Assembly: GCF_014642915.1 (NCBI RefSeq)
Contig: NZ_BMJE01000009.1
Coordinates: 50,423-114,422, forward strand
Origin: Flavobacterium suaedae
GTDB lineage: Bacteria > Bacteroidota > Bacteroidia > Flavobacteriales > Flavobacteriaceae
DNA: 64,000 nt
Direction: 5' to 3'
The notes under the pieces were generated by a model, which searched no databases, was not told the origin of the DNA, and saw only the letters and a list, made by a program, of their open reading frames with translations. Numbering within the stretch: position 1 is the first letter of the stretch; the number at the start of each line of letters is the position of its first letter. Position numbers and translations under genes: made by a program. Positions 7,896-17,230 of this stretch are shown here, one piece after another.

Positions 7896-9293
7896 TTATT
7901 TATTTCTATATTCGTTTATAACATCCTGCACAACTTTTAAGTTCCAAACCGTAGGGAAAAATTCTTCAAGTAATACATGGTTACGATAGTTATGTCTTAA
8001 AGCATTACTAAGGTGATATATTCCTTTTTCGTTTTCCATACGCATGAAATATAACCCTGCAAGGCGGTATTCTATTTCATACTCATCAGGGAAATACTCT
8101 AACGATTGTAATAAGGTTTGTATAGCAGTATCATCTTCACCTAAAAAGTGTAATGTATCTATCCAGAATAACCAAGTATCAAGCTGGTAGTCGCCATATT
8201 CTACCGCTTTACGGTAGCCTTCTTCTGCTTCCTCGTAATGTTTAAGCGTTTTATTGATTAAAGCATAACGTTTCCAGTACAGTTTATTCTCATTATCTAT
8301 ACCTATTGCTTTGTTTACATAATAAAGTGCTTTCTGGAAGTTTTTACGACGTACGTAAAAATCAGTTATAGCAATCCAGGCTTTATCCAGTAAAGGATCT
8401 TCGTGTACCGTTTTCAGGTAATACTTTAAAGCCTTTTCATGGTTGCCTAAACGCTCATAACACTTACCGACACGCAGTAGTGCAAAAGAGGTAGGATCAT
8501 CTAAATCCATAGTAATGTTATAGCACCCAATTGCCTCCTCATATCTTTTTAGCCTTTCTAAAGTTTTAGCCTTTTCAAGAAATGCACCTAAAAAGCTATC
8601 ATCAATAAGTGTGGCATAATCAAAAGCGCGTAGTGCTAATTCATACTCTTTAAGTGTATAGTGTTGCCTGCCCAGTTGGTGCCAAGCTACTTCGCTATAC
8701 GGTTCTTTATCAATAAACTTGTTTAAAAATTCAACCGCTTCCTTGTTCTGGTCTAAAAAGTCAAAACAGTAAACTACATTATATAATGCAGAGTGGTCTT
8801 CAGTATCTTCTTCAAGACATTTAATAAAGCTGTCTTTAGCAAGCTCCAAGTTATCCATAAACAGGTATTCCATACCCATTAATGAATATACATCGGCATA
8901 GTCATCAGTATATTGTAAAGCTGTTTTTAACGATTCAACAGCTTTTTCATGCTGGTCGCGTTTCGATAAAATATTAGCTTTTTGTATATAGATTTCCTCA
9001 TTTGTAGGCTCTATAGCATAAAGCTCATTTAAAAGTCTTTCTGCTATTTCAAGTTTATTGTCGAATACCAAAAGTTCTACCTGAACTAGTTTAAGACCTG
9101 TAGATTTAGGATGTTGTTCCTGTCCTAATTTAAGGGCTTTACGGGCAAGATTAATTTTTCCGGTATCAAGATAATGAAGAATAATATCTTCAAATTCTTC
9201 GGAGTCAAAGAAGAATACTTTGTTGGTTTTCAACATCGATTCGAACTTTGATAAGGATAAACTGTGGTTTTCTTCTTCGTGACTCAAATTCAT
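7896..9293 (-). CDS. TPR-repeat protein, cytoplasmic
   Basis: A 465-residue protein with no signal peptide or membrane segment. After a short N-terminal region it consists of tetratricopeptide repeats from about residue 40 to 440, recognised by the recurrent A/G/Y/A spacing, for example EAIGCYNITMDLDDPTSFALLRVGKCYERLGNHEKALKYY spread over two repeats, and LELAKDSFIKCLEEDTEDHSALYNV. I count about ten to twelve units. TPR solenoids bind partner proteins; the partner is not evident. Orthologues are common in Flavobacteriia next to the aminotransferase found here, but the 110-base gap and the strong terminator downstream suggest separate control. The ATG at 9293 is the natural start; the sequence AAGGAGT abuts it, too close for a normal Shine-Dalgarno. 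Confidence 0.88.
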   Translation of the reverse strand: MNLSHEEENHSLSLSKFESMLKTNKVFFFDSEEFEDIILHYLDTGKINLARKALKLGQEQHPKSTGLKLVQVELLVFDNKLEIAERLLNELYAIEPTNEEIYIQKANILSKRDQHEKAVESLKTALQYTDDYADVYSLMGMEYLFMDNLELAKDSFIKCLEEDTEDHSALYNVVYCFDFLDQNKEAVEFLNKFIDKEPYSEVAWHQLGRQHYTLKEYELALRAFDYATLIDDSFLGAFLEKAKTLERLKRYEEAIGCYNITMDLDDPTSFALLRVGKCYERLGNHEKALKYYLKTVHEDPLLDKAWIAITDFYVRRKNFQKALYYVNKAIGIDNENKLYWKRYALINKTLKHYEEAEEGYRKAVEYGDYQLDTWLFWIDTLHFLGEDDTAIQTLLQSLEYFPDEYEIEYRLAGLYFMRMENEKGIYHLSNALRHNYRNHVLLEEFFPTVWNLKVVQDVINEYRNK

Positions 9294-9403
9294 ACTCCTT
9301 CTTTTTTAAAATTCTCCTTCTTAAAGTTACTAAATGTTTTGCTTTTAAGGAATTTACTGCATATTGTTTTAAACAACTTATTAACAGCTTTTAGCTATAT
9401 ATA

Positions 9404-10594
9404 TTAGTTTCTTTCTTTAAGAAGCTCATCCATAACTTCAATAATAATGCCACATCCTTCCTCGATTTCTTTTTCAGAAATAGTAAGCGGAGGGGTTATT
9501 CGTATAGCAGTACCTTCAAATAACAGCCAAAATAAAATCAAACCTTTTTTATGGCATCGTAATATAACTTCGTTAGTAATATCAGCGCTTTCAGTCATTG
9601 CAGCAAGCATTAATCCTTTACCGCGGACTTCCTTAATCAGTGGATGCACTAATAACTTTCTGAATAACTTTTCTTTTTCCAGCGCCTGCGCCATAATGGC
9701 AGTTTCTGTAATTTCCTGTAAAGTTGCCAAACAGGCAGCCGCAATAACAGGATGTCCGCCAAATGTAGTAATATGCCCCAGTTTCGGGTCATGGCTTAGT
9801 AAATCCATCATTTCAGCAGATGCTGTAAATGCACCTACAGGCATACCTCCGCCCATACCTTTACCAATTATAATTACGTCAGGAACAACATCATAGTTTT
9901 CAAAACCGAACAGTTTACCTGTACGACCAAAGCCGGGTTGTATCTCATCTAAAATCATTAGCGTACCGGTTTCATTACAGCGTTCTCTTATTTTTTTCAA
10001 GAAGTTGTTTTCAGGCTGTATAAAACCTGCACCTCCCTGAATAGTTTCCAGTACTATACCGGCTGTCTTTTCAGTAATTTTATTAATATCTTCCTCATTA
10101 TTGAAAGTAATAAAATCAACATCAGGAATAAGGGGGCGAAATACTTGTTTGCGTTCTTCAAACCCCATTATACTCATAGAACCCATCGTGTTACCATGGT
10201 AAGCATTACGGCAAGACAGTAGCTGACTTCTGCCTGTAACCCTGCGTGCCAGCTTTATAGCACCCTCGGTTGCCTCTGTGCCGGAGTTGGTAAGGTAGGT
10301 TTTATTAAGTTGTGGTGGCAGGTGTTTTGCCAGTAGTTTACAAAATTCTGTAGCGGGATGTTGTGCATATTCGCCATATACCATTACATGGGTATATTTA
10401 TCCAGCTGGTCTTTAATAGCTTGGTTAACTCTTGGGTTTTTATGCCCCAAACTTGTAGCCGAAACTCCTGCTACAAAATCAAGGTATGCTTTATTATCGG
10501 TATCATATATATATGAACCCTCGGCGTGTGAAACTTCAAGCCCCAAGGGGTGAGGCGAAGTTTGCGCCTGATATTTATAAAAATCTTTAATCAT
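9404..10594 (-). CDS. Class III pyridoxal-phosphate aminotransferase (acetylornithine aminotransferase-like)
   Basis: A 396-residue fold-type I, class III aminotransferase. Visible motifs: NSGTEATEGAIKLAR (phosphate-binding) near 103-117, the AYHGNTMGSM motif with the ring-stacking aromatic near 131-140, DEIQPGFGRTG with Asp216 contacting the pyridine nitrogen, and GKGMGGGMPVGAF with Lys245 as the likely Schiff-base lysine. Class members act on acetylornithine, ornithine, 4-aminobutyrate and related omega-amino groups; sequence alone does not decide the substrate, and no arginine-biosynthesis gene is nearby. It lies 59 bases downstream of the OstA-like gene on the same strand, but the functions are unrelated. 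The ATG at 10594 gives MIKDFYKYQAQTSPHP, a normal start for this subgroup. Confidence 0.9.
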   Translation of the reverse strand: MIKDFYKYQAQTSPHPLGLEVSHAEGSYIYDTDNKAYLDFVAGVSATSLGHKNPRVNQAIKDQLDKYTHVMVYGEYAQHPATEFCKLLAKHLPPQLNKTYLTNSGTEATEGAIKLARRVTGRSQLLSCRNAYHGNTMGSMSIMGFEERKQVFRPLIPDVDFITFNNEEDINKITEKTAGIVLETIQGGAGFIQPENNFLKKIRERCNETGTLMILDEIQPGFGRTGKLFGFENYDVVPDVIIIGKGMGGGMPVGAFTASAEMMDLLSHDPKLGHITTFGGHPVIAAACLATLQEITETAIMAQALEKEKLFRKLLVHPLIKEVRGKGLMLAAMTESADITNEVILRCHKKGLILFWLLFEGTAIRITPPLTISEKEIEEGCGIIIEVMDELLKERN

Positions 10595-10653
10595 ATGTAT
10601 ACTACTGTTGGGGAATAGAATAGTGGTTATAATAACATAACGAATAATCAGCC

Positions 10654-12309
10654 TTATTTATTTTCAGGCTTTTTATCACTGTTTTTCTCACTTTGTTCTT
10701 TGTCGTAATTAAGCGTTTCAGGAAGAACCTCCATAGGTTTGTCTTCCTTTTGTTTTTGCTTTTTACTTTGTTTCAGTATTTTTTCGTGCAGTTCTTTTTC
10801 TTCAGGAGGGAAAATGTCTTCTTTTGTTTTAATCCGCTCATCGCCCCGCCATACAAAATTCCTTAGCTTTCTTACGTTTTGAGGGAGTTCATCAGGAGGG
10901 TAGGATTTACTTTCTATTTTATTTATAGAACGAACGGAAACTATTTGATTATCCCGCAGCTTCATTTTTATTTGGCTGCTTACGCCTTTATCAATACCGA
11001 TTAGTTCATCTTCATCATTATACATATAGTATATTTTCTCAGTATTTTTAACCATATCTACTTCATACAGCTCATTGTCTTTAAACTTACCGTAAAGGTT
11101 TTGTCCTTTTACTTGATTGTAGCCTGTGCCTAAGGTGTCTTTTTGTATTATAAACGCTTTGTTTAATACTTTTAAGGAATCAATTTGTTCTGTTTCAGGA
11201 TTCGATATAAGGTGGATAACCTCTCCTGTCATTTGGTTTACACCATTCCATACTACAGGTTTGCCAATTAACTGTGTAAGTCCTGTAACTTCTTCAGAAT
11301 GTATAGAGTCACATTTTCCACTCATATCCGTTTTATAGAAACGAGCATTATTATAACCTCTTATTACTCTTTCTCCTTCTTTACCCGTAATAACTATTCG
11401 CTTAGCATGGGTGTAAAGCGAATCGGTTTCAACCAGTGTGACAGCAACGGCATGCTTGGTTATAAACAGGGAATCTTTATTTCTGTATACCTCGGCATAG
11501 TGCCCGCGTACATTAAATTTATTTACAGTATCGGTTACTTTTACATTATTAGTAGCCGATGAAAACTCTCTTTTCCGGTCATAGTAAATACTATCTCCTT
11601 CTATAAGCTGCGTGTCATATTTTATATAGGAATTAGTGAGGAGTTTTGCAAAATTTAGCTTGGTATCATAGAAACCTTTCTCGGTATAGATAAGGTTCTC
11701 ATCGCTTGTTATAGTAGTAGGGCCAAATACATAAGCATGTCCTGAATTGGTGTAATAATCTAAATGGTTAGACTTCATTACATACTCAGGGTTTGTTAGG
11801 GTAACAGCGGTTAAAAACTGATATTTTTGCTGATTTATATAATAACGCCCCGACCGACTTTTTAGGGTGTTATCCTCATTAACTATAGTGCCGTATGAGT
11901 TATAGTATGCCTCCTGTTTTCTCCGGTCAAAATAAATAGTGTCAGTTGTAAGCCTCATATCAGGAGAGCGCATTACTACATTTCCACTGGCAAAAGCTAA
12001 GTTTTCATTTCCGTTATATTCTGCATAACGGCTATCCATAAATATAGTATCCCCCTGATTTATTTTTACGTCACCAAATGCTTTTACATAGTTTTCATCA
12101 GGATACTGGTAGGCTTTATTACAAAACATTTTTACACCGTCGTGTACTATTTTTACATGCCCTGTAAAAACAATAGCCCCCGGTATTTCGGTTTGGTTAC
12201 GGTCTGTAAAGTCAGCGTTTTCTATAATAACAGTCTTCTTTTCCTGTGCCTTAAGCATAGCAGGCATCAGTATAAAGCAACTTATAAGGAAGAAAAAAAG
12301 TTTTTTCAA
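10654..12309 (-). CDS. OstA/LptA-like exported protein (LPS transport family)
   Basis: A 551-residue protein with a signal peptide (MKKLFFFLISCFILMPAM, cleavage near LKA-Q at 21). The mature chain is a long series of beta-strand motifs such as GHVKIVHDGVKMFCNKAYQYP, GDVKINQGDTIFMDSRYAEY and GNVVMRSPDMRLTTDTIYFD, characteristic of the OstA/LptA beta-jellyroll that shields lipid A in transit to the outer membrane. The usual LptA is about 180 residues; this long form is typical of Bacteroidota. The last 90 residues are Lys/Glu-rich and probably disordered. The start is a TTG at 12309, chosen because it lies directly at the signal peptide and no ATG is available. A -7 element (12329-12336) would give a leader of only about 13 bases. 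Confidence 0.85.
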   Translation of the reverse strand: MKKLFFFLISCFILMPAMLKAQEKKTVIIENADFTDRNQTEIPGAIVFTGHVKIVHDGVKMFCNKAYQYPDENYVKAFGDVKINQGDTIFMDSRYAEYNGNENLAFASGNVVMRSPDMRLTTDTIYFDRRKQEAYYNSYGTIVNEDNTLKSRSGRYYINQQKYQFLTAVTLTNPEYVMKSNHLDYYTNSGHAYVFGPTTITSDENLIYTEKGFYDTKLNFAKLLTNSYIKYDTQLIEGDSIYYDRKREFSSATNNVKVTDTVNKFNVRGHYAEVYRNKDSLFITKHAVAVTLVETDSLYTHAKRIVITGKEGERVIRGYNNARFYKTDMSGKCDSIHSEEVTGLTQLIGKPVVWNGVNQMTGEVIHLISNPETEQIDSLKVLNKAFIIQKDTLGTGYNQVKGQNLYGKFKDNELYEVDMVKNTEKIYYMYNDEDELIGIDKGVSSQIKMKLRDNQIVSVRSINKIESKSYPPDELPQNVRKLRNFVWRGDERIKTKEDIFPPEEKELHEKILKQSKKQKQKEDKPMEVLPETLNYDKEQSEKNSDKKPENK

Positions 12310-12328
12310 AAGAGTTTAAATTTTAATG

Positions 12329-12336
12329 CAAATTTA
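12329..12336 (-). promoter_or_regulatory. -7 promoter element for the OstA-like gene
   Basis: Minus strand TAAATTTGC, an exact match to TAnnTTTGC, 20 bases upstream of the TTG start at 12309. No good -33 element at the usual spacing. Confidence 0.45.
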
Positions 12337-12420
12337 GGTAAAATACATTAGAATATATTGTAGCTGTACAAGCATATAATTTAAACTTAAAATTTAGGCT
12401 TATAGTATTTATGGGGTAAT

Positions 12421-12450
12421 AAAAAAAGCCGCTATTAAGCGGCTTTTTTT
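12421..12450. terminator. Terminator after purA
   Basis: AAAAAAAGCCGCT, loop ATTA, AGCGGCTTTTTTT: a 6-bp GC stem extended by A/T pairs, starting 3 bases after the purA stop (minus strand, 12454). It is symmetrical but serves purA. Confidence 0.9.
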
Positions 12451-12453
12451 ATA

Positions 12454-13725
12454 TTATTTTATTATTGTTTGTTTTCTGTCAGGACCAACTGATATAACTT
12501 TAATTGGTACTTCCAGTTCTTTTTCAATAAACTCAATATATTCTTTAAATTCAATAGGAAGCTCGTCAAAACTGGTCATTTCTGTTAAGTCGGCTTTCCA
12601 GCCTTTTTTCTCAACATATACCGGAGTAACGTTTTCAGGCTCTATGTTATACGGTAGGTGATCTATCTTTTCACCTTTATACTCATAAGCGGTACATACT
12701 TTTAGTGTTTCAAATCCTGAAAGTACATCACCTTTCATCATGTATAGTTGTGTAACACCATTTACCTGTACTGCATATTTTAATGCAACAAGGTCCAGCC
12801 ATCCGCAACGTCTTGCACGCCCTGTAACAGCACCAAACTCATTACCTACTTTAGCCATAGTAGCACCTACTTCATCAAAAAGTTCAGTAGGGAAGGGGCC
12901 ACTACCCACACGAGTAGTATAGGCTTTAAAAATACCGAATACATCTTTTACTTTGTTAGGTGCTATACCTAAGCCCGTACAAGCTCCGGCAGCAGTAGTA
13001 GTAGATGAAGTTACAAATGGGTATGTACCAAAATCAATATCAAGCAAAGAGCCCTGAGCACCTTCTGCAAGTATTGATTTTCCGTTTTTCATTGCATTGT
13101 TCAGGTATTCTTCACTATCAATAAATGTAAGCTCTTTTAAAGCTTTAACAGCAGTAAAGAATTCATCTTCAAGCTCTTTTAAGTTGTATTGTAGGTCTAC
13201 ATCATAAAAACTAATCATAGCTTGGTGCTTATCTGCTAAAGCTCTGTAACGTGCTTCAAAATCAGCTAATTCAATATCACCTACACGAATACCGTTTCTG
13301 CCGGTTTTATCCATATATGTAGGACCAATACCTTTAAGGGTAGAGCCTATTTTAGCTTTACCTTTAGAAGCTTCTGATGCAGCATCTAAAAGACGGTGTG
13401 TAGGTAAAATAAGGTGTGCTTTTCTCGAAATTAAAAGTCTTGACTTAATATCAATATTAAATTTTCCAAGCCCTTCCAGTTCTTTTTGGAATACAACAGG
13501 ATCCATAACTACCCCGTTACCGATAATGTTTATTGAATTTTCATGAAATATACCGGATGGTATAGTGCGAAGTACATGTTTAATACCGTCAAATTCTAAA
13601 GTGTGACCTGCATTAGGTCCACCCTGAAAACGGGCAATTATATCATATTTAGAGGTAAGTACATCTACAATTTTACCCTTACCTTCATCACCCCATTGCA
13701 ATCCAAGCAGCAAATCTACTGTCAT
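12454..13725 (-). CDS. purA: Adenylosuccinate synthetase
   Basis: Converts IMP, aspartate and GTP to adenylosuccinate, the first committed step to AMP. The 423-residue product has the GTP-binding QWGDEGKGKIVD at 10-21 with the catalytic Asp13, the GGPNAGHT loop with the catalytic His, SSTTTAAGACTGLG and TTRVGSGPFPTE in the centre, and TGRARRCGWLDL near 300. Length is normal. The ATG at 13725 is correct because MTVDLLLGLQWGDEG is the standard N-terminus. It follows the fur-family gene and its terminator, with 110 bases between, so purA is likely a separate transcript ended by the hairpin at 12421-12450. Confidence 0.97.
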   Translation of the reverse strand: MTVDLLLGLQWGDEGKGKIVDVLTSKYDIIARFQGGPNAGHTLEFDGIKHVLRTIPSGIFHENSINIIGNGVVMDPVVFQKELEGLGKFNIDIKSRLLISRKAHLILPTHRLLDAASEASKGKAKIGSTLKGIGPTYMDKTGRNGIRVGDIELADFEARYRALADKHQAMISFYDVDLQYNLKELEDEFFTAVKALKELTFIDSEEYLNNAMKNGKSILAEGAQGSLLDIDFGTYPFVTSSTTTAAGACTGLGIAPNKVKDVFGIFKAYTTRVGSGPFPTELFDEVGATMAKVGNEFGAVTGRARRCGWLDLVALKYAVQVNGVTQLYMMKGDVLSGFETLKVCTAYEYKGEKIDHLPYNIEPENVTPVYVEKKGWKADLTEMTSFDELPIEFKEYIEFIEKELEVPIKVISVGPDRKQTIIK

Positions 13726-13773
13726 TAGTTTATGTTGTTTTGTTTATATGTAGTTGTTGTTTAGTTCTTATTC

Positions 13774-13806
13774 AAAACAAAAACCAATCCTTTTCAGGGT
13801 TGGTTT
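13774..13806 (-). terminator. Terminator after the Fur-family gene
   Basis: On the minus strand AAACCAA pairs with TTGGTTT, extended by two further pairs after one mismatch, loop of about six bases, followed by TTTTTG. It lies 30 bases after the stop of the regulator at 13836. Confidence 0.7.
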
Positions 13807-13835
13807 GCTGTTATTTTATAAGTCAGCTTAAAGAT

Positions 13836-14300
13836 TTAATTTTCCTCTTCTGCTGTTTCTTTCTTTTTACTTCCGTATAAGTATAAAGAGTGATTGTGTA
13901 TTTCTATACCAAAAATTTCTTCTATTGTTTTTTTAATAGATTGTATTCTTGGGTCACAAAACTCTATAACCTCTCCGGTATCAGTCATTATAATATGGTC
14001 GTGCTGTTTGTCAAAATAAGACTTTTCGTAATGTGCCTGGTTTTGCCCAAACTGGTGTTTACGAACTAAACCGCATTCCAATAACAATTCTATAGTATTA
14101 TATAGTGTTGCACGACTAACACGGTAGTTTTTATTTTTCATTTTTATATACAGCGACTCAATATCAAAATGTTCTTCGCTATTATATATTTCCTGGAGTA
14201 TGGCGTAGCGTTCAGGTGTTTTCCTGTGTCCCTTATCCTCCAGAAATTTTGTGAAGACATTTTTTACAATCTCCTGGTTTTTATCGTTATCCATTATCAT
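13836..14300 (-). CDS. Fur-family metal- or peroxide-responsive repressor
   Basis: A 154-residue regulator. The N-terminal winged helix (about 10-90) contains the family pattern [14 protein letters not shown] and [23 protein letters not shown]. The C-terminal dimerisation and metal domain shows [21 protein letters not shown], with the conserved HDH metal ligands. Of the two CxxC zinc motifs found in many Fur and PerR proteins neither is present; the only Cys are in LLECGL and EFCDP, so structural zinc binding is reduced or different. Whether it senses iron, peroxide or zinc cannot be told. Two ATGs are possible, 14300 and 14294; a -7 element at 14314-14321 puts transcription start only a few bases upstream, which may favour 14294. 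It has a terminator, so appears monocistronic. Confidence 0.9.
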   Translation of the reverse strand: MIMDNDKNQEIVKNVFTKFLEDKGHRKTPERYAILQEIYNSEEHFDIESLYIKMKNKNYRVSRATLYNTIELLLECGLVRKHQFGQNQAHYEKSYFDKQHDHIIMTDTGEVIEFCDPRIQSIKKTIEEIFGIEIHNHSLYLYGSKKKETAEEEN

Positions 14301-14313
14301 AAATATGAAAACA

Positions 14314-14321
14314 CAAAGATA
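14314..14321 (-). promoter_or_regulatory. -7 promoter element for the Fur-family gene
   Basis: Minus strand TATCTTTG, exact match to TAnnTTTG, 14-20 bases upstream of the two candidate ATGs. No convincing TTG at -33 spacing. Autoregulation through this site is possible but no operator is recognised. Confidence 0.45.
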
Positions 14322-14368
14322 TATTAATTTTTGTGAAGTTAAAGACCGTTTTTATAAACCCTTACTTT

Positions 14369-16591
14369 TTATGCATTTGCAATTCGGGTAACCTTATCAA
14401 TACCATCAATTTTTTTGATGTTTTCAATAAGTTTTTTCAGTATAGTATTGTTTTTTACCACAACAGTTAAATGCCCGTTGAATACCCCGGCATTACTGCT
14501 AAGCGAAATACTTTGAATGTTAACCGTCATGTTGTTAGATACAATTTTGGTAAGCTCGTTAGTAAGCCCCAGTGTATCCATACCTGTAATTTTAAGGGTA
14601 GCTTTAAACTCTTCCTGAGAGGAATCTATCCATTTGGCAGGGAGTATTCTATATGCGTAATTTGACTGTAACCTTATAGCATTAGGGCAGTCTTTTTTAT
14701 GCACTTTTATACCCTCGTTTATGGTAATAAAGCCAAAAACTTTATCTCCCGGTATAGGGTTACAACAGTTTGCCAGTTTGTAGTCCAGTTTATCTTCATC
14801 TTTACCAAATACAAGCTGGTCGTAATTACGGCTGATTTCTTCTCTTTCAATTTGCTCCTGTGGTACAGAAGGCGAACGTTTAATTTTATTTTTAAAGAAG
14901 TTAACCAGCGTATTGTTTTTCTTAGCGGCGTAGTCCTTTAGCTGTTGGTTGTCAATAGTACCAACACCAACACGATAGAATAAATCTAAACTGGTTTTTA
15001 GCTTAAAGTAATTAACCAGTTCATTAACCACATTTTCATTTAAAGTAATTTTCAAGTGGCGTAGTTTTCTTGTTAACAACTCTTTACCGTCAGAAGCAAT
15101 ACGTTTAGTATCTTCATTCAGTACATTTTTAATTTTGTTTCGGGCGCGTGAGGTAGTTACATAATCTAACCAATGCGGGTTAGGTTTTTGGTTTTGCGAT
15201 GTAATAACTTCTACCTGATCACCACTATTTAAAACATAGTTTAACGGTACCAGTTTACCATTTACTTTTGTACCTCTGGTATGCGTACCTACCTCTGAGT
15301 GTATACTAAAAGCAAAATCCAGAGAGGTAGCTCCTTTCGGCAGCGATTTTATTTCACCTTTTGGAGTAAATACATAAATTTCTTTAGAGTATAGATTTAG
15401 TTTGAAATCCTCTACAAAGTCTACTGCGTTGCCGGATGTAGTTTCCAGTGCTTCTTTCAGTAAGTTTAACCAAGTTTCCAGTCCATGCTCTTCTGTAACG
15501 CTGCCTTGTTTGTATTTATAGTGCGCTGCATAACCTTTTTCGGCTATTTCGTCCATACGCTCACTGCGTATTTGTATCTCTACCCAACGTCCTTTGGGTC
15601 CCATTACGGTAATATGCAGTGCCTCATACCCTGTAGACTTTGGCGAAGAAATCCAATCCCTCAGTCGGCTTGGGCTTGGGCGGTAGTGGTCAGTTACAAT
15701 AGAGTATATTTTCCAGGCAAGAAATTTCTCTTCGCTTGGTTTTGCTTTATAAATTATGCGCAGGGCAAACTTATCGTACACTTCTTCAAAGCTAATACCC
15801 TGATTAAGCATTTTACGACGAATAGAGTAAATAGATTTAGGACGCCCTTTAATGGTATATTCAATGCCTTCGGTATCTAAAGATTCTGAAAGTATTTCGG
15901 ATATATGTGCTATGTAGGCATCCTGCTCTTCCTTACTTTCTTTTATTTTACCTAAAATCTTGTTGTAAACACCGGGTTCTGTATATTTTAAACCTAAATC
16001 TTCAAGTTGATTTTTAATGTTGTATAGCCCTAGCCGGTGCGCTAAAGGGGCATATATGTACAGTGTTTCAGAAGCTATTTTGGCTTGCTTATAGTCTACC
16101 ATAGAATCCATGGTCTGCATATTATGTAGTCTGTCAGCAATTTTAATGAGTATTACCCTTACATCGTCATTAAGAGTAAGCAGCATTTTACGGAAATTCT
16201 CTGCCTGTAACGATATTTCCTGATCGGTTTTTACCTTGGCTATTTTGGTTAACCCGTCTACAATTGTAGCAATTTTAGGATTAAACATTTTTTCAATTTC
16301 TTCTACCGTAATTTCAGTGTCTTCTACCACATCATGCAGTAAAGCACTGGCAATAGAGGTAGCACCTAAACCTATTTCGGCAGCTACAATTTTTGCTACA
16401 GCAATAGGGTGGAAGATATAAGCCTCTCCCGATTTTCTCCTTTGGTCTTTATGTGCTTCTACAGCAACATCAAAAGCTTTGCGTATAAGTTTTTTATCAT
16501 CGTCGCTAAGTGTTTGATAACTGATGCGTAAAAGTTCTTTATACTCTTTTGCAATTGCTTTGTTTTCCTGCTCTATATCTATCTCTGTCAT
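14369..16591 (-). CDS. Bifunctional (p)ppGpp synthetase/hydrolase (RelA/SpoT)
   Basis: Makes and degrades (p)ppGpp, the stringent-response alarmone. The 740-residue long-form protein has the HD hydrolase domain (about 45-200) with intact metal ligands: His61 in YIFHPIAVA, His86-Asp87 in LLHDVVEDTE, and NMQTMDSM-type motif further on. The synthetase domain (about 240-360) follows with RPKSIYSIRRKM and GYEALHITVMGPKGRWVEIQIR. Then come TGS (about 400-460, VFTPKGEIKSLPKGATSLDFAFSIHS), the zinc-finger/helical region with ANCCNPIPGDKVFG, and a C-terminal ACT domain (about 665-740). Because the HD motif is intact, both activities are expected. It lies 68 bases upstream of the fur-family gene's opposite neighbour on the same strand; the two probably have separate promoters. 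Confidence 0.96.
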   Translation of the reverse strand: MTEIDIEQENKAIAKEYKELLRISYQTLSDDDKKLIRKAFDVAVEAHKDQRRKSGEAYIFHPIAVAKIVAAEIGLGATSIASALLHDVVEDTEITVEEIEKMFNPKIATIVDGLTKIAKVKTDQEISLQAENFRKMLLTLNDDVRVILIKIADRLHNMQTMDSMVDYKQAKIASETLYIYAPLAHRLGLYNIKNQLEDLGLKYTEPGVYNKILGKIKESKEEQDAYIAHISEILSESLDTEGIEYTIKGRPKSIYSIRRKMLNQGISFEEVYDKFALRIIYKAKPSEEKFLAWKIYSIVTDHYRPSPSRLRDWISSPKSTGYEALHITVMGPKGRWVEIQIRSERMDEIAEKGYAAHYKYKQGSVTEEHGLETWLNLLKEALETTSGNAVDFVEDFKLNLYSKEIYVFTPKGEIKSLPKGATSLDFAFSIHSEVGTHTRGTKVNGKLVPLNYVLNSGDQVEVITSQNQKPNPHWLDYVTTSRARNKIKNVLNEDTKRIASDGKELLTRKLRHLKITLNENVVNELVNYFKLKTSLDLFYRVGVGTIDNQQLKDYAAKKNNTLVNFFKNKIKRSPSVPQEQIEREEISRNYDQLVFGKDEDKLDYKLANCCNPIPGDKVFGFITINEGIKVHKKDCPNAIRLQSNYAYRILPAKWIDSSQEEFKATLKITGMDTLGLTNELTKIVSNNMTVNIQSISLSSNAGVFNGHLTVVVKNNTILKKLIENIKKIDGIDKVTRIANA

Positions 16592-16681
16592 ATACGGTAT
16601 TCAATATAGATTAAAATTAGTGAAAAGTTTTTTCAGTAACAATAACGCATTACTGTTTGTTTAAGGAATAGCGGTAATTTT

Positions 16682-17230
16682 TTAAGAATATTTTTGTAAC
16701 AGTACTTTATCTGTTCCTTTTTTTATTGCAGAACGATAAAACCACTCCGCAAAAGGTTTTATAACTTTAAAAAAAGGCGATGCGGGATGTGTGTCGCCCC
16801 ACCTGTATAATAGTGCAGCGTGAAATGGATTTTTAGGGATTTGATTTTTAGAAAAGGTTTTGCCATCTCTTACTAAACCAAATAGTACCTTTATAAAATT
16901 TTCAAAGTCGGGTTGCCCTTTTATCAATCGTACTCTGAAAATTATTTCTTCATCACTATCATTAAAAAAACGATGAATATGGTGCGGCGGAACTAAAAAA
17001 TGTTCTCCGGGTTTTAAGTAGAGTTTCTTTTTATTGTAAACCACCCCGAGGTTACCTTTTACAGCATGGAACTCTTCGCTAAAGCGGGTATGATAATGTA
17101 GAGGGTTTCCTCCGCCGGGTTTTAAACTTACTTCAAGAAAACTGTATTCTCCGTTAGTTTCATCAGAGGTTTTTAAAATACTGGCATATTCACCATTAAT
17201 AGGGTTGTAATATGTTTTAGTTTTCTTCAA
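16682..17230 (-). CDS. Cupin-domain protein, function unknown
   Basis: A small cytoplasmic protein (about 182 residues) with one cupin beta-barrel. The two cupin motifs are visible: GGGNPLHYHTRFSEEFHAVKG (metal-ligand His, His and Glu) and GEHFLVPPHHIHRFFN (fourth His). A C-terminal extension with RWGDTHPASPF and a helical end follows. Substrate unknown. There is no ATG near the 5' end: candidates are TTG at 17254 or TTG at 17230. I choose 17230, giving MKKTKTYYNPINGEYAS, which overlaps the end of the RNA methyltransferase gene by 14 bases. The longer start overlaps by 38. Either way the two genes are translationally linked. No terminator is seen after it; relA/spoT starts 91 bases on. Confidence 0.8.
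   Translation of the reverse strand: MKKTKTYYNPINGEYASILKTSDETNGEYSFLEVSLKPGGGNPLHYHTRFSEEFHAVKGNLGVVYNKKKLYLKPGEHFLVPPHHIHRFFNDSDEEIIFRVRLIKGQPDFENFIKVLFGLVRDGKTFSKNQIPKNPFHAALLYRWGDTHPASPFFKVIKPFAEWFYRSAIKKGTDKVLLQKYS

Noticed and set aside
9447..9896. Plus-strand open frame of 149 codons inside the aminotransferase
   Set aside because: Shadow of a strongly conserved gene in the opposite strand; no start or promoter signal.
15485..15880. Plus-strand open frame of 131 codons inside relA/spoT
   Set aside because: Antisense to the synthetase domain; composition (Cys, Tyr, Phe rich) is that of a shadow frame.
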